This document shows, one piece after another, positions 23,531 to 34,231 of a DNA stretch of 64,000 nucleotides (position 1 is its first letter; every line of letters begins with the position of its first letter). Origin of the DNA: Hordeum vulgare subsp. vulgare (Eukaryota; Streptophyta; Magnoliopsida; Poales; Poaceae); the NCBI RefSeq assembly GCF_904849725.1, contig NC_058519.1:578268676-578332675 (forward strand), written 5' to 3'. The notes beneath the pieces are model-generated. The model was not told where the DNA came from. It saw nothing but the letters and a program-made list of their open reading frames with translations, and ran no database searches. Both the position numbers and the translations under genes were made by a program.

Positions 23531-25051
23531 TGATACGTCCATTTTGCATCATGCTTTCATGTTGATATTTATTGCTTTTTGGGCTGTTATATTACTTGTG
23601 GTACCATATTTATGTCTTTTCTCTCTTATTTTGCAAGGTTTATTGGAAGAGGGAGAATTCAGGCAGCTGGAATTCTGGACTGGAAAAGGAGCAAATCCTA
23701 GTCCTCTATTCTGCACATCTCCAAATGCCCTGAAAATTTACGTGGATTTTTTCTGGATTATATAAAAAAACTAGGCGAAATAACTACCGGAGGGGGGCTG
23801 CCAGGGCGCCACAAGCCCTGACACCACCACCCCCTGGTGGCGGAGTGGGGCTTGTGGGATCCCTGACGCCCACTAGCACCCCTCTTTTTCTATATGAAGC
23901 GTCCTGGTCTAGAAAAAATCAAGAGGGAGCTTTTTTGTGGTTTCGCCGCCGCCACGACGCGGAACTTGAGCAGATCCAATCTAGAGCTCCGGCTGGACGA
24001 TCCTGCCGGGGAAACTTACCTCCCGGAGGGGGGAATCGTCGCCATCGTCATCACCCACACTCCTCTCGTTGGAGGGGAGGCATCGTCATCAACATCTTCA
24101 TCAGCACCATCTCCTCTCCAATCCCTAGTTCATCTCTTGTAACCAATCTTCGTTTCGCGACTCCGATTGGTACTTGTAAGGTTGCTAGTAGTGTTGATTA
24201 CTCTTTGTAGTTGATGCTAGTTGGATTACTTGGTGGGAGAGTTTATGTTCAAATCCTTGATGCTATTCATTACACCTCTGATCATGATTATGATTATGCT
24301 TTTTGAGTAGTTACTTTTGTTCCTAAGGACAAGGGATAAGTCATGCTGATAATAGTCATGTGAATTTGATATTCGTTCGGTATTTTGATATGATGTATGT
24401 TGTTTTTCCTCTAGTGGTGTTATGTGAACGTCGACTACATAGCACTTCACCATATTTGGGCCAAGAGGAAGGCATTGGGGAGTAGTAAGTAGATGATGGG
24501 TTGCTGGAGTGACAGAAGCTTAAACCCGAGTCTATGCGTTGCTTCGTGAGGGGCTGATTTGGATCCACTAGTTTAATGCTATGGTTAGACTTTGTCTTAA
24601 TTCTTCTTTTGTAGTTGCGGAAGCTTGCGAGAGAGGTTAATCATAAGTGGGATGCTTGTCCAAGTAAGGGCAGTACCCAAGCGCCGGTCCACCCACATAT
24701 CAAACTATCAAAGTAACGAACGCGAGTCATATGAACATGATGAAACTAGCATGACAGAAATTCCCGTGTGTCCTCGGGAGCATTTTTCCTCCTATAAGAC
24801 TTTTTTCAGGCTTGTCCCTTGCTACAAAAGGGATTGGGCCACTTGCTGCACCGTTGCTACTACTTGTTACTTGTTACTTTTTGATCGCTATGTTTCACGT
24901 CGCTACACAATCACTTGTTACCGCTACTTTCAGTGCTTGGAGTTATTACCTTGCTGAAATCCGTTTATCAGAGCCTTCTGCTCCTTGTTGGGTTCGACAC
25001 TCTTACTTATCTAAAGGACTACGATTGATCCCCTATACTTGTGGGTCATCA
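23531..25051 (+). repeat. 5' LTR of the Athila-lineage gypsy element
   Basis: 1,521 bp, TGATACG...GGGTCATCA. A TATATGAA promoter element lies at 23891-23898. About 34 bases upstream is the inverted repeat CCACAAGCCC (23809-23818) / GGGCTTGTGG (23848-23857) with an inner CCACC/GGTGG stem. Confidence 0.9.
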
Positions 25052-25061
25052 AGACTCTTTT

Positions 25062-25080
25062 CTGGCGCCGCTGCCGGGGA
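25062..25080 (+). other. Primer binding site, tRNA-Asp type
   Basis: CTGGCGCCGCTGCCGGGGA lies 10 bases after the 5' LTR and matches the Athila-type site with one change from GTTGCC. Confidence 0.8.
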
Positions 25081-25142
25081 GTGAAGCGCCTTTGGTAAGT
25101 GGAAATTGGTAAGGAAACATTTTTATAATGTGCTGAAATTTA

Positions 25143-26160
25143 TTGTCACTTGTCACTATGGAAACTGTTCCTTTGAGGAGTTTGTTCGGGGTATCTTCAC
25201 CACGAATGGAAGCACGAAGAGTTGCTCCTCAACCTGAGGTACCTACTGAAAATATCTTTTATGAAATTCCTTCGGGTATGCTTGAGAAACTGCTGGCTAA
25301 TCCTTTCACAGGAGATGGATCTTCACATCAGACTTGCATCTAATCTATGTAGATGAAGTTTGTGGTTTATTTAAGCTTGCAGGTTTGCCCGAGGATGAGG
25401 TAAATAAGAAAGTCTTTCCTTTATCTTTGAAGGATAAGGTGTTGACATGGTATAGGCTATGTGATGATACTGGATCATGGGGCTACAATTGGTTGAAATT
25501 GGAATTTCATCAAAAATCTATCCTATGCATTTAGTACATCGTTATCGGAACTTTATTTATAACTTTTGGCCTCGTGACAGGGAAAGCATAGCTCAAGCTT
25601 GGGGGAGGCTTAAATCAATGCTATATTCATGCCCCAATCATGAGCTCTCGAGAGAAATCATCACTCAAAACTTTTATGCTCGGCATGCTTGACACTTCTT
25701 GTGCCGGTTATTTTATGAAGAAGGATATTCATCACAAGTGGAATTTATTGGAGAGAATCAAACGCAACTCTAAAGATTGGGAGCTGGAGGAAGGTAAGGA
25801 GTCAGGTATGAATTTCCAGTTTGATTGCGTTAAATCTTTTGTTGAGACAAACACTTCTAGAGATTTTAGCGCTAAGTATGGACTTGACTCTGAGATAGTA
25901 GCTTCTCTATGTGAATCTTTTGCTGCTCATGTTGATCTTCCCAAAGAGAAGTGGTTTAAATATCATCTTCCTGTAGAAAGCAACATAGCCAAAAGCAATC
26001 TAGTTGAGGAGAAAGTCATTGCTTTTAGTGATCCTGTTGTTCCTTGTGCTTACACTGAGAACCACCATACCCTGCTAGGATAAAGGACTATTCTAAAGCT
26101 CCAACTGTGATACGTAGGGGTTACATTAGACCACTTGCACCCCCTAACGAAATTAGAGTT
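25143..26160 (+). pseudogene. Gypsy gag (Athila lineage), fragmented
   Basis: The start region encodes METVPLRSLFGV. Gag capsid motifs follow in shifted frames: NPFTGDGSSH, LPEDEVNKKVFPLSLKDKVLTW (25334-25534), FWPRDRESIAQAWGRLKSML (25477-25692), then a 147-codon open piece (25640-26083). At least two frameshifts and a stop at 26081 break it. The reading frame resumes beyond the inserted solo LTR, at 29780, as protease. Confidence 0.85.
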
Positions 26161-29100
26161 TGTAGCGACCCGAATCATGACGAGTCAAGCCTCTGGTGTT
26201 TCCGTACCATCCCAAGATCATGCTAGTACACACTCAGTACATAATGTATATATTCAAGAGTTCAATCACACAGCTTTATTAATCGAAATCTCATAAAGAG
26301 TACTTTATTACAATAAAGGATTACAATAAAGTGGCTGAAGGCCATCTCATGAGATATCTAACGAAGACTAGCGGAAGCATCAGGTAGACGAGTCCATCCG
26401 ACTCCAAGGGCATGTCGCTGAGCGTAGATCGTAGCCTCACTCCTGGTCGGAAAAGTACTCTGCAACATGATACGTTGCAGCCGTGTAGGTCAGCATATTG
26501 AATATGCCGGCAAGTCATCAAAGAGAGATGTAAAAATAATAATCAACTATCTCTACATGCATATTTGGCCTGTGGGGCTATGAGTTTTGCATAAAGCCAG
26601 TTTTATCCTACAACAAGAGGGGTTGGAAGCAAAATATTACTACATTGTTTGTTGTTAACGAGATGGTTCCGCCAACCAATTCTCGTACCCGAATAGTTGT
26701 TAACACCCACATCATTATTAAGTTGTGTCGAGAGTTCAGGGGGAATTCAATGCCTTCGGCTCAAGTTGTCCATGACCGTGGACACGGCTAATCGATTAGG
26801 TTGGGCACTCTGCAGAGTTTTGCACACATTCCCCACAAGATTTGATCGCCTTCGGGTTTGTCCTCGCACTTCAGGGTGTTTGAAGACCGGATGATCAAAA
26901 CATGGTCTTTCAACGGGTCCCTCTGAATCCCTATCGGTGCCCATCCATTCCTACCGTTCTTCTACATCTGCTAGCACCGCCTGTCCAGAGTCGCCGCGTT
27001 GTCCAACCAAGCCAGAGCCCATAATGACTTGTGGCTGTGCAGGTAAGCCTTGAGTCTTGAAGTCTCCGTCCGTCTCTTCGAGCCTGGGTGAAGCTTTCCG
27101 CAGGATGTCATGGCCGTCCCCAGCATCCCGGGCATCCACTGGGTTCTCCAGGGAGCCGATCAACCGTCCTTCACCTAGAGTTGCATTGCGTCCGAGGTCT
27201 TGAAAATCTTGTCTTAGCCGGTCTTGATTATTTAATCAACCTCGCATCACTCGTGATATACACTCAACCGAAAACCCGTCTACTCAAGCATAGCATTAAG
27301 AAATTGTCGTCCCGGGGCCAAGTATTGGGGTTGTTGTGTGCCTACCACATGATACTACAACTTATACTAAAGTTTCCAAGTACCTAGGCAGCATGCAATT
27401 GGGCATAGGATGGTAGAACTACGATACATAAAACATAGGTGATAGTATGATCAAAGTGACTTGCCTGGTGATGTTGACAAAGAAGAATTTCTCGAGAAAT
27501 AACTTGATAGACTACTCGTCGCTCTCCGATGAAATCTATATAACAAACATATCATTCACATAAGCACTCATACTAGCAATCATTCTAACAATCAAAACAA
27601 AAGAGAGAGCGAATAGGAATCCGAAAGAAACTTCAAATAAGATTAGGGAGTGTTCTACTACGTCAAACACTAAATAGTTTTTGTCTAACGGAAAACAATA
27701 ACAAGGAACTAAGATATAAGTTTAACTAAGATAAAATAAAGTATTTTTCACAAAACTATTTGAAAATATTTCCAAACGGGATTTGAAACAGTGGTGAAAC
27801 CAATTGCAAGTTACTAAGGAACTAGAATTGATTTCATGATAACAAATAAAAATAAAATAAAAACTTGTTGCAAAACTACTGTTTAACAAACAGAAACAAA
27901 ACATAATCCTTCTGAAATAATAAAGAAAATATTTTAAAAACAAAAATAGAAAAGGAATTAGCCGAAATCCTAAAAGAGGTGAAACAGAAATTGTTTCACA
28001 TGAAACAGTCAGCTAAAATACTCAAACAAATCTGAAATCTTTACCACTGATAAATAAGATCACTAGTGATCGGTACCAAAAGGAATCAAATTAAAAGCTA
28101 TTTTTAAACTCCTGGAATAGGCAAAACAAGTTTAAACTAAATCTGATCTAACTTATATTTGAAAATTTCAAACATAGACAAATTATATGTTTTTGAAAAC
28201 TACAGGAAATTTGTGAGCTACTGGAAAAAGAATCACTATCACTGGACTTCGGGATCAAAAGTTATGGCCAAAACAAAACAGGAACTTTGCTATTTTTGGA
28301 ACTAAACAGGAAAAAAATAAAACAATTGCTACAGACTACGTGGCAGTCCCTGATTGGCTAAGGGGTGTTTGCTGCATAGACTAAACAGCGGATGGCCGCT
28401 AAATAAGAAATATGCTTCGGTTCACTTAACTAATGGACCGGTTCTTTTTAGAAAACCGAAGGGGTAAGTACTTCCTAATCTACACCGTGGGATCTAGATC
28501 TAACGGTAATACAACAAAACAAGTAAAAAAAGAAAGGAGGGAGGAGCCTTACCGTGGCTGGGGCTCCCGTGCTGGTGGCCGATGGGGCTGGGTCGTGGTC
28601 GAGCTCCGGTGGGGTGGGGGAGGGGCCGGCGGGAGGAGTGGTGGAGGGGGGTGGCCGAAGGGTGGAGGGGCTCCAGGGAGGGGAGGGAGGCGAGGTGGAG
28701 GGAGGGGCCTGCAGGGGGGGCGAGGTGGAGGAGCTGCTGGCCTCCTGGTCGCTGGTTTCAGGGTGGGGCGAGGTGGAGTGGTGGAGGGGAGGGGTGCAGC
28801 GAGGTGGGGTGGTGGAGGAGGGGTGGCCGAAGGGGTGGGGAGGCTCGACAGGGAGGGGTGGGTGCAGCGAGGTGGAGGGAGGGGGTGCAGCGAGGTGGAG
28901 GAGTTCCTGTGAGTTTCTCTGGTGCCGACTCCGGCGGGGTGGCGCGCGAGCTAGAGGCGAGGAGAGGGGGGGTCTTTCGGGAAAAATGGAGAGAGGAGGA
29001 CGGTGGGAATTTATAGGCGGTCTCGGATGGCGTCCGGAAGGAAAGAAGAGGGAGATCGGGAAGGAGAGGATTCCTTCCTCCATGGATGGAAGTTCCTGTA

Positions 29101-29779
29101 ACGTGAGGAAGGAGAGAGGTAGGAGATGATCCTCTGTCGGGCCAAGTTTGGAAAGTCTTAATGGGCCAGCAGGTCTTTTCAAATAAAAAGGGATTCCTTT
29201 CCTATTTTTAAAACTAGGAAACTAAAACGATAAAAGGGAATTCAAATCAATTCGAAATAAAGAGTTTCTACATACTAAAATTATCAGAAAAAATAAAATA
29301 TAAATGATGGGCATTTTTTCCACGTCAAAAATAAAAACTTCAGAAAAAATTATTTTCACAAAATTGCCTAAAAGGTTTATTTTCTTTTGCAAACAATTTT
29401 CAAAAGACCCTCTAAGTTTTAGGGTTCAAATAACTTTCAAAATGCCCGTGTGTTTGACGGTCATGTTCCTCCGCTCTAGAATGTATTTCCCGGCATTTCT
29501 TGCACGAAGAAAACGAATGGAAAAATGCAAAAGAATTCAAATGCAAATATCTCTGTTCAAATTCTTTATAGTTGAAGAAGTCATGTCATCTTCTCTCGTT
29601 GCTTTTAAAAGATTGAATTTGAATTCATCGGAGAAGGGGAAAGTCATTTTATTCCCTCTCATTCAAAAGTTTTGAAAAGTTTCAAATTTCCACTCAAGTT
29701 TCAATCACACAAGCAAACAAACTAACAACTAATAATAATTATATTAACATTCCAAAAATTATAATTTTGGGATGTTACA
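26161..29779 (-). mobile_element. Large (3.6-kb) solo LTR, LARD/Sukkula-like, inserted at the gag-protease junction
   Basis: 3,619 bp, starting TGTAACATCCC on the minus strand (29779) and ending GGTCGCTACA (26161). It is flanked by a perfect duplication GAGTT (26156-26160 and 29780-29784). Removing it rejoins the gypsy reading frame. It has TG/CA ends but no internal repeat of the ends, primer site or ORF, so a solo LTR is the simplest reading. Its size and ends recall Triticeae LARD LTRs. A minus-strand TATAAA lies at 29010-29015, with a very G-rich block (plus strand) downstream of it at 28575-28905. Confidence 0.75.
28575..28905. repeat. Extreme G-rich (plus) / C-rich (minus) degenerate repeat
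   Basis: About 330 bp built from GAGGTGGAGG, GGGGTGGTGG and GCAGCGAGGTGG variants. It contains many GGG runs, so the plus strand could fold into G-quadruplexes. It lies just downstream of the LTR TATA box read on the minus strand, so the transcript leader would be pyrimidine-rich. The long open frames across it are compositional. Confidence 0.6.
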
Positions 29780-29784
29780 GAGTT

Positions 29785-30249
29785 GAACCTAGTGTAGCTA
29801 TTATCAAAGATCTCTTAGTCGAAGACATAGACGGGCATGTTATCAAATTCTGTGAGGACTCCGCTAGAATTGCTAAACCTCACGCGAAAGACAAACACGG
29901 ACCTGTGGTTGGCCAGCCCGTTGTTTCTGTTAAGATAGGAGATCACTGTTACCATGGTTTATGTGATATGGGAGTTAGTGTTAGTGCAATACCCCGTTCT
30001 CTATATGATGAAATCAAAGATGAGATTGCACCTGCTGAGTTAGAACCTATTGATGTCACTATTATGCTAGCTAATAGAGACACTATCTGCCCTCTGGGAA
30101 TTGTGAGAGACGTAGAAGTCCTGTGTGGTAAGACGAAGTATCCTACTGATTTCCTCGTCCTTGGTACTGCACAAGATAGATTTTGTCCCATCATATTTGG
30201 TAGACCATTTCTCAACACTGTCAATGCTCACATTGATTGCATTAAGTAG
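29785..30249 (+). pseudogene. Gypsy aspartic protease region
   Basis: The segment continues gag-pol after the inserted solo LTR. The active-site block reads HGLCDMGVSVSAIPRSLYDE, keeping the catalytic Asp (usual form CDLGASVSAIP). It continues through IFGRPFLNT, a typical end of retroviral-type proteases. A TAG stop at 30247 separates it from RT. Confidence 0.85.
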
Positions 30250-30273
30250 ACTGTCACAGTAAGTTTCAAGGGT

Positions 30274-31998
30274 GTGTCTCATGAATTTAACTTCTCCAAG
30301 TTTGGAAGACAAACCCATGAAAGAGAGTCGTCTGGTAGAGATGAAATCATTGCTCTTGCCTCTATTGCCGTACCTCCTACGGATCCTTTAGAGCAATATC
30401 TGCTTGAGCATGAAAATGATATGCATATGGAGGAGAGAGATGAGATTGATAAAATTGTCTTAGAACAATATCCTATTCTCAAGAATAATCTTCCTGTTGA
30501 ACTGCTTGGGGATCCTCCCCCACCAAAGGGTGATCCTGTGTTCGAGCTTAAACAGTTGCCAGATACTCTTAAGTATGCCTATCTTGATGAGAAGGAGATA
30601 TATCCTGTCATTATTAGTGCTCTCCTCTCAGAGTGCGAAGAGAAGAAGTTACTAAAAACTCTGAGGAAGCACCACACTGCTATTGGATATACTCTTGATG
30701 ATCTTAAGGGTATTAGTCCTACTCTATGTCAGCACAAGATTAAAACCGATCCTGACTTTAAACCAGTTGCTGATTATCAAAGGAGATTAAATCCTAAGAT
30801 GGAAGAGGTCGTTAGAAAAGAAATATTAAAGCTTCTGGAAGCAGGAATCATTTATCCTGTTGCTCATAGTGATTGGGTAAGTCCAGTACATTGCGTGCCT
30901 AAGAAGGGAGGTATCACCGTCGTTCCTAATGATAAGGATGAACTAATCCCACAAAGGATTATTACCGGCTATAGAATGGTGATAGACTTCCGGAAACAGA
31001 ACAAGGCAACCAAGAAAGATCATTATCCTTTGTCGTTCATCGACCAAATGCTAGAAAGGCTATCAAAACACACACACTTCTGCTTTCTAGACGGTTATTC
31101 AGGTTTCTCGCAAATACCTGTTGCACAATCTGATCAAGAGAAAACCACTTTCACCTGCCCTTTTGGTACTTTTGCCTATAGACGTATGCCTTTTGGCTTA
31201 TGTAATGCACCTGCCACCTTCCAAAGATGTATGATGGCTATATTCTCTGACTTTTGTGAAAAGATCGTCGAGGTTTTCATGGATGACTTCTCCGTTTACG
31301 GGTCTTCCTTTGATGATTGCCTCAGCAACCTTGATCGAGTCTTACAGAGATGCGAAGAAACCAACCTCGTCTTGAATTGGGAGAAGTGCCACTTTATGGT
31401 TAATGAAGGTATCGTCTTAGGACACAAAATCTCTGAAAGAGGCATTGAAGTTGATAAGGCTAAGGTTGATGCAATTGAGAAAATGCCTTGCCCCACAGAT
31501 ATCAGAGGTATACGAAGTTTCCTAGGTCATGCTGGTTTCTATAGAAGGTTCATTAAAGACTTCTCTAAGATTTCTAGGCCTCTTACCAACCTCTTGCAGA
31601 AGGATGTTCCTTTTGTTTTTGATGAGGATTGTGAGGAAGCCTTTGAAATACTTAAGAAGGCTTTGATAACCGAACCTATTGTTCAACCACCTGACTGGAA
31701 CTTGTCATTTGAAATCATGTGTGATGCTAGTGATTATGATGTTCGTGTTGTTCTAGGACAAAGAGTTGACAAGAAGTTGAATGTTATTCACTACGCTAGT
31801 AAAACTCTAGACAGTACCCAAAGAAACTATGCCACTACGGAGAAGGAATTTTTAGCAGTCGTGTTTTCATGTGAAAAGTTCAGATCTTACATAGTTGACT
31901 CCAAAGTCACTATTCACTCTGATCATGCTGCTATTAAGTACCTCATGGAGAAGAAGGACACTAAGACTAGGCTGATCAGATGGGTTCTCCTGCTATAG
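30274..31998 (+). pseudogene. Gypsy reverse transcriptase and RNase H
   Basis: A 574-codon open stretch. RT motifs in order: [11 protein letters not shown] (about residue 202), [10 protein letters not shown] (about 234), [13 protein letters not shown] (about 270), [16 protein letters not shown] (about 305) and the catalytic FMDDFSVYG (335-343, Athila form). RNase H follows, with [15 protein letters not shown], the glutamate in TTEKEFLAV and the aspartate in [10 protein letters not shown]. It ends at a TAG in a place where relatives carry glutamine (CAG). All visible catalytic residues are kept. It is part of a broken polyprotein. Confidence 0.93.
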
Positions 31999-33536
31999 GA
32001 ATTTGATTTGCACGTCGTTGACCGAAAGGGTGCTGATAACCCTGTAGCAGATAACTTGTCTAGGCTAGAGAATGTCCTTGATGACCCACTACCTATTGAT
32101 GACAGCTTTCCTGATGAGCAATTAAATGTCATCCGCACTTCACTTAGTGCACCGTGGTATGCCGATTGTGCAAACTATATCGTAGCCAAATACAACCACC
32201 CAGTTTCACCTATCAGCAAAAGAAGAAATTCTTCTTTGATTTGAGACACTACTTTTGGGATGATCATCACCTTTATAAGGAAGGAGTAGATGGTGTTGTT
32301 AGACGTTGTGTGCCTGAACATGAACAGGGACAAATCCTGCAGAAATGTCATTCCGAAGCCTACGGAGGACACCATGCTGGAGATAAAACTGCCCATAAGG
32401 TATTGCAATCAAGTTTCTATTGGCCCACTCTCTTCAAGGATGCCCGTAAGTTTGTCTTGTCTTGTGACAAATGCCAAAGGATAGGGAACATTAGTAAGCG
32501 TCAAGAGATGCCTATGAACTATTCACTTGTCATTGAACCATTTGATGTCTGGGGCTTTGATTATATGGGACCCTTCCCGAGTTCCAATGGGTACACTCAC
32601 ATCTTAGTTGTTGTGGATTACGTTACTAAGTGGGTAGAAGCTATCCCCACTAAAAATGCTGATCACCACACCTCTATTAAGATGCTTAAAGAAGTCATAT
32701 TCCCAAGATTTGGAGTCCCTAGATACTTGATGACTGGTGGCGGTTCACACTTTATTCATGGTGTTTTCCGCAAGATGCTAGCTAAGTATGATGTCAACCA
32801 TAGAGTTGCATATCCTTATAATCCTCAATCTAGTGGTCAAGTTGAGTTGAGTAATAGGGAGATCAAGTTGATCTTACAAAAGACCGTCAATAGATCTCGA
32901 AAGAACTGGTCTAGCAAACTTGACGAAGCACTATGGGCTTATAGGACTGCTTATAAGAATCCCATGGGCATGTCACCGTATAAAATGGTTTACGGTAAGG
33001 CCTGTCATTTACCTCTTGAACTGGAACACAAATCTTATTGGGCAATCAAAGAGCTCAACTTTGATTTCAAACTTGCCGGTGAGAAGCGATTGTTTGATAT
33101 CAGCTCGTTAGATGAATGGAGAGCCCAGGCATACGAGAATGTCAGGTTGTTCAAGGAAAAGTTTAAGAGATGGCACGAAAAATAAATACAGAAACGAGAG
33201 TTCAATGTAGGTGATTATGTCTTGCTAAACAATTCTCGTTTGAGATTCTTTGCAGGCAAGCTTCTCTCTAAATGGGAAGGTCCCTATGTTATCGAGGAAG
33301 TATATCGTTCTGGTGCCATCAAAATCAACAACATGGAAGGAAATTTTCCTAGAGTGGTAAATGGGCAAAGAATCAAGCACTACATCTCTCGTACTCCCAT
33401 AAATGTTGAGACCAATATCATCAATGTCATAACTCCAGAGGAGTACATAAGGGATGTTTATCAGCCTGTTTCAGACCTTGAAAACGAAGATGTATCTGTT
33501 TCGGTAAGAAATTGGACTCCGATACTTTTCCAATAG
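31999..33536 (+). pseudogene. Gypsy integrase with a lost catalytic aspartate
   Basis: After the 31998 stop the frame runs to about 32090, then resumes at 32154-33185. The HHCC zinc site is visible (YGGHHAGDKTAHK ... LSCDKCQR). In the core, the first Asp is in WGFDYMGPF. The second block reads LMTGGGSHF where LMTDGGSHF is expected, so the catalytic Asp is Gly. The Glu is present in GQVELSNREIK. A TAA at 33183 cuts the C-terminal part (33222-33536, LNNSRLRFFAGKLLSKWEGP, an Athila-type integrase tail). The enzyme would be inactive even without the stops. Confidence 0.92.
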
Positions 33537-33594
33537 GAAATTTCTTCCGTTTTGGAATTTTGGAAAATTAGAAAAATAAAAAGCAGTCCCGAGA

Positions 33595-33740
33595 GCGAAC
33601 GAAGCAGCCACAAGCCCTGCCATCACCCCCTACCCCCTGGAGGCGGAGGGCAAGCTTGTGGGCACCTCGTGTGCCTCCCGGACTCCGTTTTCTTGCGGAG
33701 GACTCCTTCTGGCCCAGAAAAAATCAATATATAGTCGCAC
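33595..33740 (+). promoter_or_regulatory. LTR-promoter-like block upstream of the 3' ORF
   Basis: This internal segment resembles the element's own LTR promoter: CCACAAGCCC (33608) / GCTTGTGG (33653) arms around a CCCCCTGGAGGCGGAG core, then CTTCTGGCCCAGAAAAAATC. The LTR at 23800-23930 has the same blocks in the same order. A TATATA lies at 33728-33733, about 85 bases before the ATG at 33818. Confidence 0.55.
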
Positions 33741-33817
33741 GAAGGTTTTGATCTCCGTATCGTGCAGTTTTCCTCTGTTTTCGTTTCGAGCTTGTTCTGC
33801 CGTAGATCTAGGTCAAG

Positions 33818-34231
33818 ATGTCTTCTCAAGATTCAGAGGGAGAGAGCTATGTGGTTGACTACCTTGCTAACCCCAAGGTCTATGGGGACTTGGAACCATA
33901 TGGCTGGACCATTGATGAGGAAGAGGACTATGAGCCCAAAGGGAAGGAGCAAACGAGTCCCGATGAAGAGGAGGCTCCTCTACCTCAACCTGCAAACACC
34001 CATGTGGAGTTCAAGAAGTCAAGCCTCCCTGACCATAGGAAGAAGCCTAAGACCTTGTTTATCCCTTCTCGTTTCTTGCAGGAGAGTAAGCAGGAGCTTT
34101 GCCATAGAGTTTTGAAACTTGAGGAGGAAAATGAAGATCTAAGGGAGCAGAACTTTTTGCTCAAGTGGAAATTAGACAAGCTCAAGACTGCTCCAACAAC
34201 ACCACCATCACCACCAAAGGAAGACAACTAA
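33818..34231 (+). CDS. Small acidic coiled-coil protein, 3' ORF of the gypsy element
   Basis: 137 codons, open from ATG to TAA, unlike everything upstream in this element. The N-terminal half is acidic (MSSQDSEGESYVVDYL, then DEEEDYEPKG and SPDEEEAPLP). Residues about 85-125 form a predicted coiled coil with heptad-spaced leucines (LCHRVLKLEEENEDLREQN, LLKWKLDKLK), followed by a Thr/Pro-rich tail. No signal peptide or membrane segment is seen, so it is not an envelope. Athila-lineage elements often carry an extra ORF between integrase and the 3' LTR; its function is not established. The TATA at 33728 suggests a separate transcript. It could also be a relic that has stayed open by chance. Confidence 0.6.
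   Translation: MSSQDSEGESYVVDYLANPKVYGDLEPYGWTIDEEEDYEPKGKEQTSPDEEEAPLPQPANTHVEFKKSSLPDHRKKPKTLFIPSRFLQESKQELCHRVLKLEEENEDLREQNFLLKWKLDKLKTAPTTPPSPPKEDN

Noticed and set aside
28433..29182. Several long open frames on both strands (up to 235 codons)
   Set aside because: They lie in an extremely G/C-skewed LTR segment with few stop-forming bases; the proteins are low-complexity Gly/Arg or Pro/Ser and match nothing.
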